A DNA stretch of 64,000 nucleotides, taken from contig LAKY01000018.1 of NCBI GenBank assembly GCA_000987045.1, positions 1 through 64,000 on the forward strand. The letters are read 5' to 3'. The notes beneath the pieces are model-generated. The model searched no databases. It was given only the letters and a program-made list of their open reading frames with translations, and was not told the DNA's origin. The position numbers and the translations under genes are program-made. This document shows positions 26,522-35,929 of this stretch, in pieces; the stretch's first letter is position 1; every line of letters starts with the position of its first letter. The DNA is from Clostridiales bacterium PH28_bin88. Its GTDB lineage: Bacteria > Bacillota > PH28-bin88.

Positions 26522-27202
26522 GTGATCCTGAAGATAAAGCGGAAGATTGTTTTGCCTGTCCTGGCGCTGCTGGTAACTGCTGCCGCAGGGTATACCTTTT
26601 ACCAGGCCAGGGTAAAGGTAGACCCGGTGGCGCTGCTGGACGAAACACTGGCCAAAACGGCGGAGGTGGATAGCTACCGTTACCGGCTGGAGATCAAGGT
26701 GGTGATCGGGGGGCGGGAGCAAACCATCAGCCAGATCCAGGGGGAAAAAGCCGGCGGTGATTTTCATATCAAGGGAAGCATCAACAAAGTAGATTCAGAG
26801 GTTTACCAGATCAAGGACGTTAATTACATGCGGGACCCCCTTACCGGAAAATGGATGGTGAGCCCCGGCAGCAACCCCTTGGACCGGCGGATTTTTGCCG
26901 TGGAAATCGACCCCCTGTCCAGCTTTGACTTCACTTCCATCCAGGAAGTGGGCTACGCCGGCAAGGAAAAAGTGACAGGGCGGAAAACCTATGTACTCAC
27001 ATGCCGGCCCGATGTCCGCCAGGGTTTTCTGGCCACATGGTTCAAGGACTTTCACTACCGTCTCTGGGTTGACCGGTCCGACCACCGCATCGTGCAGGCG
27101 GAAATGCACGGGGTGTTTAAAGAGAATCCCCAAAACACCGTATCCATGCGGATGGAAGTCTGGGACTACGGAGCAGACATCAAGTTCACCGCTCCCCAAT
27201 GA
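26522..27202 (+). CDS. Membrane-anchored extracytoplasmic protein, LolA/LppX-like in appearance
   Basis: The 226-residue product starts at GTG and has an N-terminal membrane anchor (about residues 9-27) without a lipobox cysteine. The rest is beta-rich, with AEVDSYRYRLEIKVVIGG, GKWMVSPGSNPL and GKEKVTGRKTYVLTCRPD, which resembles the single curved-sheet folds of LolA/LppX-type proteins. That assignment is structural intuition only. A terminator follows immediately. Confidence 0.7.
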   Translation: MILKIKRKIVLPVLALLVTAAAGYTFYQARVKVDPVALLDETLAKTAEVDSYRYRLEIKVVIGGREQTISQIQGEKAGGDFHIKGSINKVDSEVYQIKDVNYMRDPLTGKWMVSPGSNPLDRRIFAVEIDPLSSFDFTSIQEVGYAGKEKVTGRKTYVLTCRPDVRQGFLATWFKDFHYRLWVDRSDHRIVQAEMHGVFKENPQNTVSMRMEVWDYGADIKFTAPQ

Positions 27203-27222
27203 ATTATACGAGTCTTGTTTTC

Positions 27223-27249
27223 AAGCCCGGCAACAGACCGGGCTTTTCT
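27223..27249 (+). terminator. Intrinsic terminator
   Basis: AAGCCCGG pairs with CCGGGCTT and is followed by TTCT. It is the same stem sequence family as the terminators flanking pyrKD. Confidence 0.75.
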
Positions 27250-27396
27250 GACGTTATAATGGGTTGCCGAATGTCACGGCTGTCAACCGGATACTATAAA
27301 CATGGGACATGGAAGAAAACAAGTTCTTCGGTAAGAAGGAATTCCGTAATTTCTGTTGAATGCAATATTGATTTACGCAAAGTTGGTGAAATTCAG

Positions 27397-27554
27397 GTGA
27401 CGGGCGAGATCTTAGAGAAAACTTGGGTTGGCAAAGATATCTACTTGTTGAAGCTTGCAGCGGGCAACATAGCAGACTGGCCAAACCTGGCCAGTTTGTA
27501 CATGTTAAATGCTCTGATCGTAATGATCCTTTGCTGCGTAGGTGGCGTAGGTGA
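27397..27554 (+). pseudogene. N-terminal remnant of a second pyrK, frameshifted
   Basis: One frame reads GEILEKTWVGKDIYLLKLAA, a typical PyrK N-terminus. After a shift near 27480, another frame continues AKPGQFVHVKCSDRNDPLLR, the FAD-binding segment (compare [11 protein letters not shown] in the intact pyrK). It stops about 25 bases before the pyrE start region. Everything after the LLRR motif is missing, so it is a deletion remnant. It differs from the intact PyrK more than a recent copy would. Bases 27255-27396 hold TATAAT at 27255-27260 and no clear gene. Confidence 0.88.
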
Positions 27555-27585
27555 GGTGTTAAACCCAAAGGAGAGGTGAAGTGAT

Positions 27586-28173
27586 TTGTTGAATCATGAA
27601 GAAGTACTGGCAATCTTCCGCCGCGCTGAAGTGCTGAAAGAGGGACACTTTTTGCTGACGTCGGGTTTGCACTCGGCTCATTACCTCCAGTGTGCCCAAT
27701 TACTTCAGTACCCCGAAGAAACTGCCAAGCTTTGTACTGCTTTGGCAGAGAACTTTGAGAATCAGGAAATCACTACCGTGATAGGCCCGGCGATTGGCGC
27801 TATCATCATGTCTTACGAGGTGGCCCGGCATCTGAAGGCCCGTTCTTTGTGGGCCGAAAGGGAAAACGGCGTCATGTCCTTGAGGCGAGGCTTTTCTTTG
27901 CGGGAAGGGGAGAAAGTGCTAATCGTGGAAGACGTAGTAACTACCGGCGGTTCCGTGCATGAGGTTATTCAGGCCGTGAAGCAGCACGGGGCGATCCCGG
28001 TGGGTGTAGGGGTTCTTGTGGACCGAAGCAACGGCAGGTGTGATTTCGGCATACCCATGGTTTCTTTGATTAAGTTTAACGTAGAAGCAAATCCCCCTGA
28101 GGATTGCCGCTTGTGCCGGTCGGGGGTGCCGCTGGCTAAGCCCGGCAGCAGGCAGATTACGGTAATGCCATAG
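27586..28173 (+). CDS. pyrE: Orotate phosphoribosyltransferase
   Basis: The 195-residue protein has the phosphoribosyltransferase signature VLIVEDVVTTGGSVHEV and the substrate-site LLTSGLHSAHYLQCAQLL. It converts orotate and PRPP to OMP in pyrimidine synthesis. It starts at TTG behind AAAGGAGAGGTGA. The upstream pyrK fragment suggests it was once the end of a pyr operon (pyrK-pyrD-pyrF-pyrE) that has lost its middle genes here. Confidence 0.93.
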   Translation: MLNHEEVLAIFRRAEVLKEGHFLLTSGLHSAHYLQCAQLLQYPEETAKLCTALAENFENQEITTVIGPAIGAIIMSYEVARHLKARSLWAERENGVMSLRRGFSLREGEKVLIVEDVVTTGGSVHEVIQAVKQHGAIPVGVGVLVDRSNGRCDFGIPMVSLIKFNVEANPPEDCRLCRSGVPLAKPGSRQITVMP

Positions 28174-28332
28174 GATATCTGTTAGACCTGAAGCCTGAGG
28201 TTTCAGGTCTTTGATGTCTAAAGTACACAAAACATAGCTCGGAAATATGTAAAATACCACAGAGGATCAGAGGGGTTAGCCGGGGAATTTTCCCATGAGA
28301 ACAAGTTTCTGAAGCAGTTAAACCGCTAGGGT

Positions 28333-28419
28333 AAAGAAAACTTGGCTTGCGTCAAGCCTTTAAGGCGCAGGCGGAAGCCGTAGTTGCACTTATATCAATC
28401 AGAAAGGTTATACTTTCTG
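28333..28419 (-). repeat. Dispersed repeat, copy C (inverted)
   Basis: Read on the minus strand, it has the palindrome CAGAAAGTATAACCTTTCTG, then ATAAGTGCAACTACGGCTTC and a GCAAGCCAAGTTTTCTTT end, matching copies A and B. The palindrome extends here to a 13-bp stem, ATCAATCAGAAAG with its complement (28394-28425). The 28174-28500 gap otherwise holds no gene. Confidence 0.8.
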
Positions 28420-28500
28420 ATTGATGAAAAGAAGGACGGCAACCAGGCGGCATCTCCGGGCAGGGAGTTGTGTTCTTATCAATCTAAGGGGGGAAACGGT

Positions 28501-29346
28501 GTGGAGGGGTTTAATTATATTTGCCCAAAGAGTAAGCAAGAAGCCCTTATGATGCTTGCGGAGTTGGGCAAGAAAGCCCGAATTGTTGCTGGATGCACGA
28601 ATATTCTTCCAAATATACAAGCCAAGAAGCTTACAGCCGGCGTTTTGATTGACATTAGCCGGCTGGATGAACTGAAGTCTATTGAAGCCAAAGAAATTGT
28701 ATTTTTGGGTAGCTTGGTGACTGTAGCTCAGATTGCGGAGTCTTCATCAATTAACCAGGCGGGTGGCGTGCTGTGGCAGGCCAGCCAGCAATTTGCCGAC
28801 CCGCTGGTGCGCAACCGTGCCACCATCGGAGGTAATTTAGCCAACGCATCCCCTGCTTCCGATGGTGCGGTACCTTTATTGGCCCTTAATGCCGAGGTGG
28901 TCATAGAGAGTACCCGCGGGACAAGGAACGTTTCTCTGCCTGAATTTTTCGTTGGACCGGGCAAGACAACGCTGGCGGATGATGAACTCATCACAGGAAT
29001 TGCGTTTCCCAACGCGTCAAATTGGCAAGGTGCCTTTATCAAATTCGGTCTGAGAAGGTCAATGGCTGTTTCTTTGGCTTCGATCGGGGTTGTAGTAGAC
29101 TTGGATGGCCGAAGGATTAAGGACGCTCGTATTGCGTTGGGGGCCTTGGCGCCTACACCCATGCGGGCGTTACAAACTGAACATTTTTTAAAGCAAAAGG
29201 ACGTAGATGGTGATGTAATCGAAAAGGCTGCCGAGATTATTTCGGCGGAAGTTCAGCCGATCAGCGATGTACGGGCATCCAAAGAATACCGGTCATATCT
29301 TGCCGGAGTGCTGTTCAAGCGGGCTTTGGAAAAAATTATCGGGTGA
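28501..29346 (+). CDS. Molybdenum hydroxylase FAD-binding subunit (set 1)
   Basis: GTG 28501 follows a GGGGGG site and gives 281 residues beginning MEGFNYICPKSKQEALMML; a longer frame would translate the dispersed repeat. The xanthine-dehydrogenase medium-subunit fold is clear from RNRATIGGNLANASPASD and EFFVGPGKT. One oddity is that the first FAD loop reads AGCTNIL where AGGTDLL is usual. It passes electrons from the 2Fe-2S subunit to NAD or another acceptor. Confidence 0.9.
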   Translation: MEGFNYICPKSKQEALMMLAELGKKARIVAGCTNILPNIQAKKLTAGVLIDISRLDELKSIEAKEIVFLGSLVTVAQIAESSSINQAGGVLWQASQQFADPLVRNRATIGGNLANASPASDGAVPLLALNAEVVIESTRGTRNVSLPEFFVGPGKTTLADDELITGIAFPNASNWQGAFIKFGLRRSMAVSLASIGVVVDLDGRRIKDARIALGALAPTPMRALQTEHFLKQKDVDGDVIEKAAEIISAEVQPISDVRASKEYRSYLAGVLFKRALEKIIG

Positions 29347-29367
29347 TGACTGGAGGAGGCAAGGAAA

Positions 29368-29862
29368 ATGGGAACGAATAAAGTCTCGATCACGGTTAAT
29401 GTAAATGGAACCAATGTTGCCGCCGACGTCTACCCGGAAGAATCACTCTTAGACTTTTTGCGCAACAGGGCGGGGGCAACCGATGTTAAGTGTGGGTGTG
29501 CCAAGGGAGACTGCGGAACCTGCACGGTGATTTTTGAAGGCCGGACCGTCAAGTCCTGCTTGGTGTTGGCAGCCCAGGCTGACAACAAAACGGTATTGAC
29601 CCTGAAAGGCATTGAACAAGATGAACTGACCCAGCAGTTGCAAGAGAGTTTTGTCGTGCACGGGGCTATCCAGTGTGGTTTTTGTACTCCCGGGATGATT
29701 GTGACTGCCAGGTCATTTTTAGAAAAACATACAAATCCTAGCAGGATGCAAATAAAGCAGGCCATGTCCGGCAACTTGTGCAGGTGTACGGGTTACAAGA
29801 AAATTGTGGATGCTGTCGAGGATGTGGCCAGCAAGAAAACCGGCAAACAGATTGGGGGGTGA
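29368..29862 (+). CDS. Molybdenum hydroxylase 2Fe-2S subunit (set 1)
   Basis: The 164-residue protein has the plant-type cluster CGCAKGDCGTC with a later Cys, and the C-terminal cluster CGFCTPGM and CRCTGY. These two centres carry electrons from the molybdenum site to FAD. It lies 21 bases after the FAD gene and 4 bases before the Mo subunit. Confidence 0.94.
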   Translation: MGTNKVSITVNVNGTNVAADVYPEESLLDFLRNRAGATDVKCGCAKGDCGTCTVIFEGRTVKSCLVLAAQADNKTVLTLKGIEQDELTQQLQESFVVHGAIQCGFCTPGMIVTARSFLEKHTNPSRMQIKQAMSGNLCRCTGYKKIVDAVEDVASKKTGKQIGG

Positions 29863-29866
29863 GCTT

Positions 29867-32155
29867 ATGTCTGATACGGCTGTACTCGGTACAAGGGCAC
29901 CCAAGGCAGACGCTTGGGCCAAGGCGAAAGGAAGTATTATTTACGCTGATGACTTTAGCATGCCGGGGATGCTGTACGGCAAGGTATTAAGGAGCCCGTA
30001 CCCGGCTGCCAGGATCTTGTCAATTGATACCATTGAAGCCGAAAAACTAAGGGGCGTACAGGCGGTTTTGACCGCTAAAGACGTACCAAACAATAACATT
30101 AGAGCCAAGTTCGGGCAAAGCACCAACATCGGAAGCCAGTTTGAGGGATTGTACCGGGTGTTGGCCGAGGGGAAGGTACGGTTTGTCGGTGAACCGGTCG
30201 CTTTAGTTGCCGCTGAAACGGAAAAAATTGCTGAAAAGGCTTTAGAGTTAATCCGCGTGGACTACGACCCGCTCCCGGGCGTATTCGACCCAATCGAAGC
30301 GATGCAGCCCGGCGCGTATCCGGTCGGTGAAAGCGAAAGCAATCTTGTTTCACATTTTAAGGTCAGAAAAGGCGACGTGGACAAGGGGTTTGCCGGAGCT
30401 GATGTGATAGTTGAAAACACCTATCGAGTTCCCTTCGTCGATCATGCCTACCTGGAACCGGAATCCGGGGTTGCCTGGCTGGATGAAGATGACGTGGTCA
30501 ACATCCGGGTATCTACCCAGGTTATCGAACATTTTCGCGGCGTAGCAGAAGTGCTCGGTATTCCTCAAAACAAAGTTCGCGTGATTGGTACTTGGCTGGG
30601 CGGCGGTTTTGGAGGCAAGGAGGACATCACGGTAGAAAGCTTTTTGGCGCTGCTGACCGTGAAAACCCGGCGGCCTGTCAAACTCACTTATACCCGCGAA
30701 GAATCGATCCTTGCCCACAGCAAACGCCATCCGTATGTGATGAAGTATAAGACCGGCGCAACCAAAGAAGGCAAAATAATCGCCGTAGAAGCCGAACTTG
30801 TCTCCGATGCTGGCGCATATACTTACCTGACCCCGTGGGTGTTGCTGTACTCCGCTGTAAATGCCGCTGGGCCGTATGACATTCCCCATGTGAAAGTTGA
30901 CGCTACCGCGGTCCTTACCAACAACCCGTTTACCAGTGCCAACCGGGGATTCGGTGCCATTCAGCCCAACTTTGCCTACGAGTCCCAGGTGGACGAGTTG
31001 GCCCGTGCGCTGAACATGGACCCCCTTGAGATCAGGAGGAAGAATTGCCTGAGAACTGGCGGTTCTCTGGCTACAGGACATACTTTTGACGGTACCTATG
31101 TCGCTTTGCCGGAAGTCGCGGAAAAAGCCTGGGAAGCCCTTGGCCCGGAAAGCAGCACGCCGGAGAAGCATAAGAAGATCGGCCGAGGTTTGGCCATTGG
31201 CATGATGAGTTACGGCCGCTTGACTTTTCTGCACGATACCTCCCGCTCTTATGTCAGACTGGAGCTGGACGGCAGTGCTGTGATCAGGTGCGGGGTGCCG
31301 GATCTGGGCGGGGGGCAAGCCTCGGCGCTGTGCCACATTGTGGCAGAGGAGTTGGGTATTCCCCTGAGCAAGATCAAGATCTACATTTCCGACACAGCTT
31401 TAACTCCGCTGGCAGGGACGACTACTGCTACCAGGCAACTGTTCATGTCCGGCAATGCCACCCTCAAGGCTGCGCGGGAACTCAAAAGCCGCCTGCTGAA
31501 AAAAGCGTCGGAGCTGATGAAGGTGGCGGTCGAAGACTTGATTGTCAGGGATGAAAAGATTTTCGACAACACTGCTCCCGAACATTTTGTTCCCCTCAAG
31601 GAAGTGATCGCCGTTTGCTCGAGCGCCGGGGAAGAAATGTTTTGTGAGGCCCAATTTAACGCCCCGTTTACGGAAGTACCTGGCTCGGAACTGATTACGG
31701 GTCGGACCTTCTCGGATTTCACTTTTGGGGCACATGCGGTCGAGGTTGCTGTCGATACCGAGACCGGAGAGGTAGAGGTCCTGAAGCTGGTTTCGTCTTA
31801 CGATGTAGGAAAAGTGATCAACCGCCTCAACGTGGAGGGCCAAATGGAGGGCGGAGCCGTTTACTGTTTGGGTTACGCCTTGACCGAGGAATTAGTGGTT
31901 GAAAAAGGAATCACGAGAACCCCCTCTTTTTCCGAATACCTTCTCCCGACAGCGGTAGATGTTCCAGATGTGGAAACCGTGGTCCTGGAGTCGGGGGGCG
32001 GGCTTGGCCCGTACGGAGCCAAGGGCATCGGGGAGCCGGCATGCAATTCTATCGCGCCAGCCATTATTAACGCTATCCGTGATGCGGTAGGCATCAGAAT
32101 CACCTCGTTGCCTGCGACTCCTGAAAAGGTAATCAGAGCACTTGGAAAGATGTGA
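29867..32155 (+). CDS. Molybdenum hydroxylase catalytic subunit (set 1)
   Basis: ATG 29867 follows GGGGGGTGAG and yields 762 residues. The protein has the cofactor-binding TWLGGGFGGKEDI, the NRGFGAIQ loop, a DLGGGQASA segment and the catalytic glutamate in GAKGIGEP. The xanthine-dehydrogenase superfamily hydroxylates purines, pyrimidines, nicotinate or aldehydes with water oxygen. Substrate cannot be read directly. The adjacent ABC transporter and dihydroorotase-like gene suggest an N-heterocycle. Confidence 0.92.
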   Translation: MSDTAVLGTRAPKADAWAKAKGSIIYADDFSMPGMLYGKVLRSPYPAARILSIDTIEAEKLRGVQAVLTAKDVPNNNIRAKFGQSTNIGSQFEGLYRVLAEGKVRFVGEPVALVAAETEKIAEKALELIRVDYDPLPGVFDPIEAMQPGAYPVGESESNLVSHFKVRKGDVDKGFAGADVIVENTYRVPFVDHAYLEPESGVAWLDEDDVVNIRVSTQVIEHFRGVAEVLGIPQNKVRVIGTWLGGGFGGKEDITVESFLALLTVKTRRPVKLTYTREESILAHSKRHPYVMKYKTGATKEGKIIAVEAELVSDAGAYTYLTPWVLLYSAVNAAGPYDIPHVKVDATAVLTNNPFTSANRGFGAIQPNFAYESQVDELARALNMDPLEIRRKNCLRTGGSLATGHTFDGTYVALPEVAEKAWEALGPESSTPEKHKKIGRGLAIGMMSYGRLTFLHDTSRSYVRLELDGSAVIRCGVPDLGGGQASALCHIVAEELGIPLSKIKIYISDTALTPLAGTTTATRQLFMSGNATLKAARELKSRLLKKASELMKVAVEDLIVRDEKIFDNTAPEHFVPLKEVIAVCSSAGEEMFCEAQFNAPFTEVPGSELITGRTFSDFTFGAHAVEVAVDTETGEVEVLKLVSSYDVGKVINRLNVEGQMEGGAVYCLGYALTEELVVEKGITRTPSFSEYLLPTAVDVPDVETVVLESGGGLGPYGAKGIGEPACNSIAPAIINAIRDAVGIRITSLPATPEKVIRALGKM

Positions 32156-32336
32156 TCTTCTTGCCCTCACTAAGCCCGGACATGGGTGCCAGTGAGTAAG
32201 CAACATAAATAGGATGTGCGTTGCTGAGAAAACCGAAAGGGGGGGGACAAGGCGGCACAAAGGGATATAGCTTAGAACCCGGGATGTTAGAAAGGGACAG
32301 AGAGAAAAAAACAAAAAATGATAAGGGGGTACGTAA

Positions 32337-33563
32337 ATGTTCGTTAAGAAAGGGCATTTTGCAACGATAGCTATATTGGTGACCCTGCTTGTCATCCTCA
32401 GCTTAGTGATTACCGGATGCGGGGGTAAGAGCCAAAGCGACGGTAAGAAGCCTGAAGAAGCCAAGAAAGTGGTCAAGATTGCCTTCCTGGGGCCCTTGAC
32501 CGGACCTAATGCCATGCAAGGTGTTGGGGCACGCAACTCATTCCTGTTGGCAATCAAAGAAGTGAATGAGGCCAAGGAACTACCCTTTGAGCTAGAGGTA
32601 ATGGAACTGGACGACGCTTCTAACCCGGCAACCGGAGCATCCGCGGCCCAAAAGGTGGTGGCTGACCCGGCTGTGGTCGCTGCCAGTGGTCACTGGAACA
32701 GCCCTGTGGCAGAAGCGACCATTCCCATTTTCAAGTCTGCCGGTGTACCTCTTGTAATTTGGGGAGCCATCTCCCCGAAGTTGACAACTCCTGAAAACTA
32801 TCCTATCGTGACACGGGTATGTCCCACCCAGTCCATGGAGAACAAACCGCTGGGCGAGTTTGTGATAGACCAGTTGGGACTGAAGAAGTGGGCGATTATT
32901 TCTGACACCAGTAGTTACGGCAAGAACAACACAGAGGCTTGGCAGGAACAAATCAAGCAGCGGACTGGCGCCGAAGTCGTTTCGCTGGATGAAATTCAAG
33001 TCGGACAGACGGACTTCAGGCCTATCCTTAGCAAGATTAAGACCTTGAAAGTAGACGGGGTTTACTTTGGTGGGGTAGTGATGGAAGCCGCTCTTGTCAG
33101 AAGGCAAATGGTTGAACTGGGAATGAAGGATGTACCCTTGGTGGGAATTTCGGGCATGCTTGACGCCAAGTTTGTTGAGGTCGCCGGAGAGGACGCCGCG
33201 GAGGGTGTAATTTCCGTTAAGCCTGGCAAGAACATCATGAAGCTGGATGGCGGCAAGCAGTTCGATGAGAATTACAACAAGGCGGGTTACAAAGAGCCTT
33301 ACGGAGCGTACGGGCCGTATGCCTACGACGCGGCGAAGATTATTGTAACTGCTCTGAAGAAGGTAGGGCCCGATAAGGCGGCCTTGACCAAAGAGATTGC
33401 CAACACCACATATCAGGGCTTGTTAGGTACTACCACCTTTAACGAGGTTGGACAAACCAAAAACATCGCGAGCACCATCTACGTGGTGGATGGCGGCAAG
33501 TTCACCGAGTGGGACGATTCCAAGTTTAAGTCCGGAGAGAAGAAGCTTCCCGGGGCCAAGTAA
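32337..33563 (+). CDS. ABC transporter substrate-binding lipoprotein (LIV/Leu-type fold)
   Basis: The 408-residue protein has a lipoprotein signal ending VITGCGGKS, then KIAFLGPLTGPNAMQGVGA, the start of periplasmic-binding-protein type I receptors for branched-chain amino acids, amides or urea. It opens a five-gene transporter operon. Its position between two Mo-hydroxylase sets suggests a heterocycle or ureide ligand. Bases 32156-32336 contain no other gene. Confidence 0.92.
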   Translation: MFVKKGHFATIAILVTLLVILSLVITGCGGKSQSDGKKPEEAKKVVKIAFLGPLTGPNAMQGVGARNSFLLAIKEVNEAKELPFELEVMELDDASNPATGASAAQKVVADPAVVAASGHWNSPVAEATIPIFKSAGVPLVIWGAISPKLTTPENYPIVTRVCPTQSMENKPLGEFVIDQLGLKKWAIISDTSSYGKNNTEAWQEQIKQRTGAEVVSLDEIQVGQTDFRPILSKIKTLKVDGVYFGGVVMEAALVRRQMVELGMKDVPLVGISGMLDAKFVEVAGEDAAEGVISVKPGKNIMKLDGGKQFDENYNKAGYKEPYGAYGPYAYDAAKIIVTALKKVGPDKAALTKEIANTTYQGLLGTTTFNEVGQTKNIASTIYVVDGGKFTEWDDSKFKSGEKKLPGAK

Positions 33564-33674
33564 CAGCTGATAATGCCGGGGAGGGGCTGGTGGAAGCGCT
33601 GATACGACGTACCACCAGCCCCCTGACTAATAGGGGGATTTTACAATACCTACCTTGGGGAGGGAGCTTCGGAA

Positions 33675-34598
33675 GTGTCATTACTGCTTGATCAGACGAT
33701 CAATGCCATCATGCTTGCGTGTTCCTATGCGCTGGTCGCTATTGGATACTCTTTGTTCTTCGGGGTGATGGACATTGTGATCTTTAGCGCTGGGGACGTA
33801 GCCATTTTTGGAGCATTCAGCATTACCGCACTGGTCAGTATTATTGGTTTACATGCAGTCCTTGCCGGGTTGTTGCCGCCTGTTGCGGCAACGTTGGTTA
33901 TAGTGCTGATCGGTTCCCTTCTAACAGGTGTTTTAATGTTAATCATGTATAAAACCGTAGTGGCTCCCTTCGAGGGAAAGAGCGCTCTGATGCCTTTGCT
34001 GAGTACCATCGCCGCCGGAGTTGTGGTTAAGGAAGCTATCGGTGTGTTTTACCCCCAAGGTAGAAACCCACAAGTCTTTCCCCAGTTGCTGCCTGGCGGT
34101 ACCATCGGGGATTACGCTTTGTTCTCCTGGCGCAACCTGATCATTGTCGCGGTTACGGTTGTGATGATCACCCTTCTGCACTGGTTTGTAAGAAAAACCA
34201 AGGCTGGGTTGTCTATCCAAGCGGTCTCGCAAAACAAGGAAGCTGCCATCATGATCGGCATTAACTGGCGAACCGCTGTGCTGGCTACTTTCATGATTGG
34301 TGGTTTTCTCCTGGGAATAGGTGGGTTTTTGGTCGCGTCGTACTACGACATGATCCGCTTTGATATGGGCGCCATGTATGGCTTGAAAGGATTCTCGGCC
34401 GCGGTGGTAGGCGGCTTGGGAAATGTTTACGGCGCAATAGTAGGGGGATTATTGCTTGCGTTTATTGAAGTGTTTGTGAGCGCGTTTATTCCTGGTGGAA
34501 CGGCCTACGCCAGCTTTGCAGCTTTCTTGATAGTTGTGCTCTTTATCTTGTTCAAACCCGAAGGAATCCTTGGAGAAAAAACTGTAGAAAAGGTATAG
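33675..34598 (+). CDS. livH: ABC transporter permease, LivH type
   Basis: The 307-residue integral membrane protein starts at GTG and has about eight hydrophobic segments. YSLFFGVMDIVIFSAGDVA and the conserved GLKGFSAAVVGGLGNVYGA match LivH-type permeases. It forms the channel with the following LivM-type protein. Confidence 0.92.
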   Translation: MSLLLDQTINAIMLACSYALVAIGYSLFFGVMDIVIFSAGDVAIFGAFSITALVSIIGLHAVLAGLLPPVAATLVIVLIGSLLTGVLMLIMYKTVVAPFEGKSALMPLLSTIAAGVVVKEAIGVFYPQGRNPQVFPQLLPGGTIGDYALFSWRNLIIVAVTVVMITLLHWFVRKTKAGLSIQAVSQNKEAAIMIGINWRTAVLATFMIGGFLLGIGGFLVASYYDMIRFDMGAMYGLKGFSAAVVGGLGNVYGAIVGGLLLAFIEVFVSAFIPGGTAYASFAAFLIVVLFILFKPEGILGEKTVEKV

Positions 34599-34624
34599 CA
34601 CACCAAGTCAATTTGTTCTAACAA

Positions 34625-34706
34625 CAGAAAGTATAACTTTCTGTTGGCATAAGTGCAACTAAGGCTTCTGCCTTCGCTCAAGCTCGGCACAAGCCAAGTT
34701 TTCTTT
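34625..34706 (+). repeat. Dispersed repeat, copy B
   Basis: This 82-base copy starts with the perfect palindrome CAGAAAGTATAACTTTCTG, continues GGCATAAGTGCAACTAAGG and CTTCTGCC, and ends ACAAGCCAAGTTTTCTTT. It sits between two permease genes of one operon, so it is transcribed with them. Confidence 0.85.
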
Positions 34707-34726
34707 ACGGGGAGGGTTGCGTACCG

Positions 34727-35929
34727 GTGATCAAGAAACCTTATGAAAATACAAAAGGTGCTTTCACCACGGGTCTGCTGGTGTTGGTTGTCTGTCTAGT
34801 CTTTTTGGTACTGCTGGTTGCACCGCTCAACGTTTCTTTGTTGATTATCGCTGTGGGGTTGCTGGCGTTAGTTTTTTTGGAAAAGAAGAAGTATATAGAA
34901 GATATTTACAGGCTGTTCGATGACCACCGTCATGTGGCTTATTGGATAATGGCCCTATTTGGGCTATTGTTGCCGGTGATGCTGCGGAACAACAGCTACC
35001 TGCTTCACGTTGCGGTGATGAGTGGCATCTATGGTATTGTGGCTATCGGCCTCAACTTCCAGGTGGGCAGCACCGGGATGGTTAATTTTGCTCCTGCCGC
35101 GCTGTTTGGAATGGGCGCCTACGCCTCCGCATTTCTTACTGTTAAATTGGGGGTGTCTCCCTGGTTCGGTACGCTGGGTGGGTTGGTGACGGCTACAATC
35201 CTGGGCGTAATGATTGGTTTTCCTGCTCTTAAAACAAAAGGATATTACTTATCGTTAGTAACCATTGCACTGCAGGTAATGTTCACGCTTTGGATTATTA
35301 ACTCCCCCTGGCTGGGAGGTCCCAACGGCATCCCGGGGGTTCCTCCATACCAGATAGCGGGGTACTCCTTGAAAAAGTCTTTAACACTTTTCGGACTGCA
35401 AATGCCCTACCAGGCCAACTACTTTTACTTGACGGTTGCTTTATTAATTCTCTTTGCCATGACAGCATCAAGAATTTATAATTCCCGGGTAGGGCTAGCA
35501 TGGAATGCCATCGAACAGGATGAAGTAGTAGCGCAATGCCAGGGAATTAACCTGACTACCGCAAAGCTTTTAGCGTTTTGCCTGGGAGCGGCCTTCGCAG
35601 GCACAGCCGGAGCGCTCTACGGACATTACACCAGTTTTGTAGGTGTTGACGACTTTGATTTCAGCAAGTCGTTAATCCTGATTTGTATGGTGATCCTGGG
35701 AGGCATGGACAATGTTTCCGGGGCTGTCCTCGGGTCTCTAGTTTTGACAATTATTGATGAAAAGCTGAGGGATTTCGCGGACTACCGCATGCTCATGTAC
35801 GGCTTAATCTTAATTGTGATTCTTTTGGTCCGATCCCAAGGGCTTCTGCCTCGTAGACCCAGAAAGTACGAATTGAAGGAGTCCGGTACTCACGTCATGA
35901 TGGAGGGTGCTCAGACATGGAAGTATTAA
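34727..35929 (+). CDS. livM: ABC transporter permease, LivM type
   Basis: The 400-residue permease starts at GTG behind GGGGAGGG. Ten or so hydrophobic segments are visible, with the family motif GLNFQVGSTGMVNFAPAALF and the loop GPNGIPGVPPYQI. It overlaps the following ATPase gene by 13 bases. Confidence 0.92.
   Translation: MIKKPYENTKGAFTTGLLVLVVCLVFLVLLVAPLNVSLLIIAVGLLALVFLEKKKYIEDIYRLFDDHRHVAYWIMALFGLLLPVMLRNNSYLLHVAVMSGIYGIVAIGLNFQVGSTGMVNFAPAALFGMGAYASAFLTVKLGVSPWFGTLGGLVTATILGVMIGFPALKTKGYYLSLVTIALQVMFTLWIINSPWLGGPNGIPGVPPYQIAGYSLKKSLTLFGLQMPYQANYFYLTVALLILFAMTASRIYNSRVGLAWNAIEQDEVVAQCQGINLTTAKLLAFCLGAAFAGTAGALYGHYTSFVGVDDFDFSKSLILICMVILGGMDNVSGAVLGSLVLTIIDEKLRDFADYRMLMYGLILIVILLVRSQGLLPRRPRKYELKESGTHVMMEGAQTWKY

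Noticed and set aside
34640..34660. TTGGCATAAGTGCAAC as a sigma-54 promoter
   Set aside because: GG to GC spacing is about three bases too short, and the sequence belongs to the dispersed repeat.
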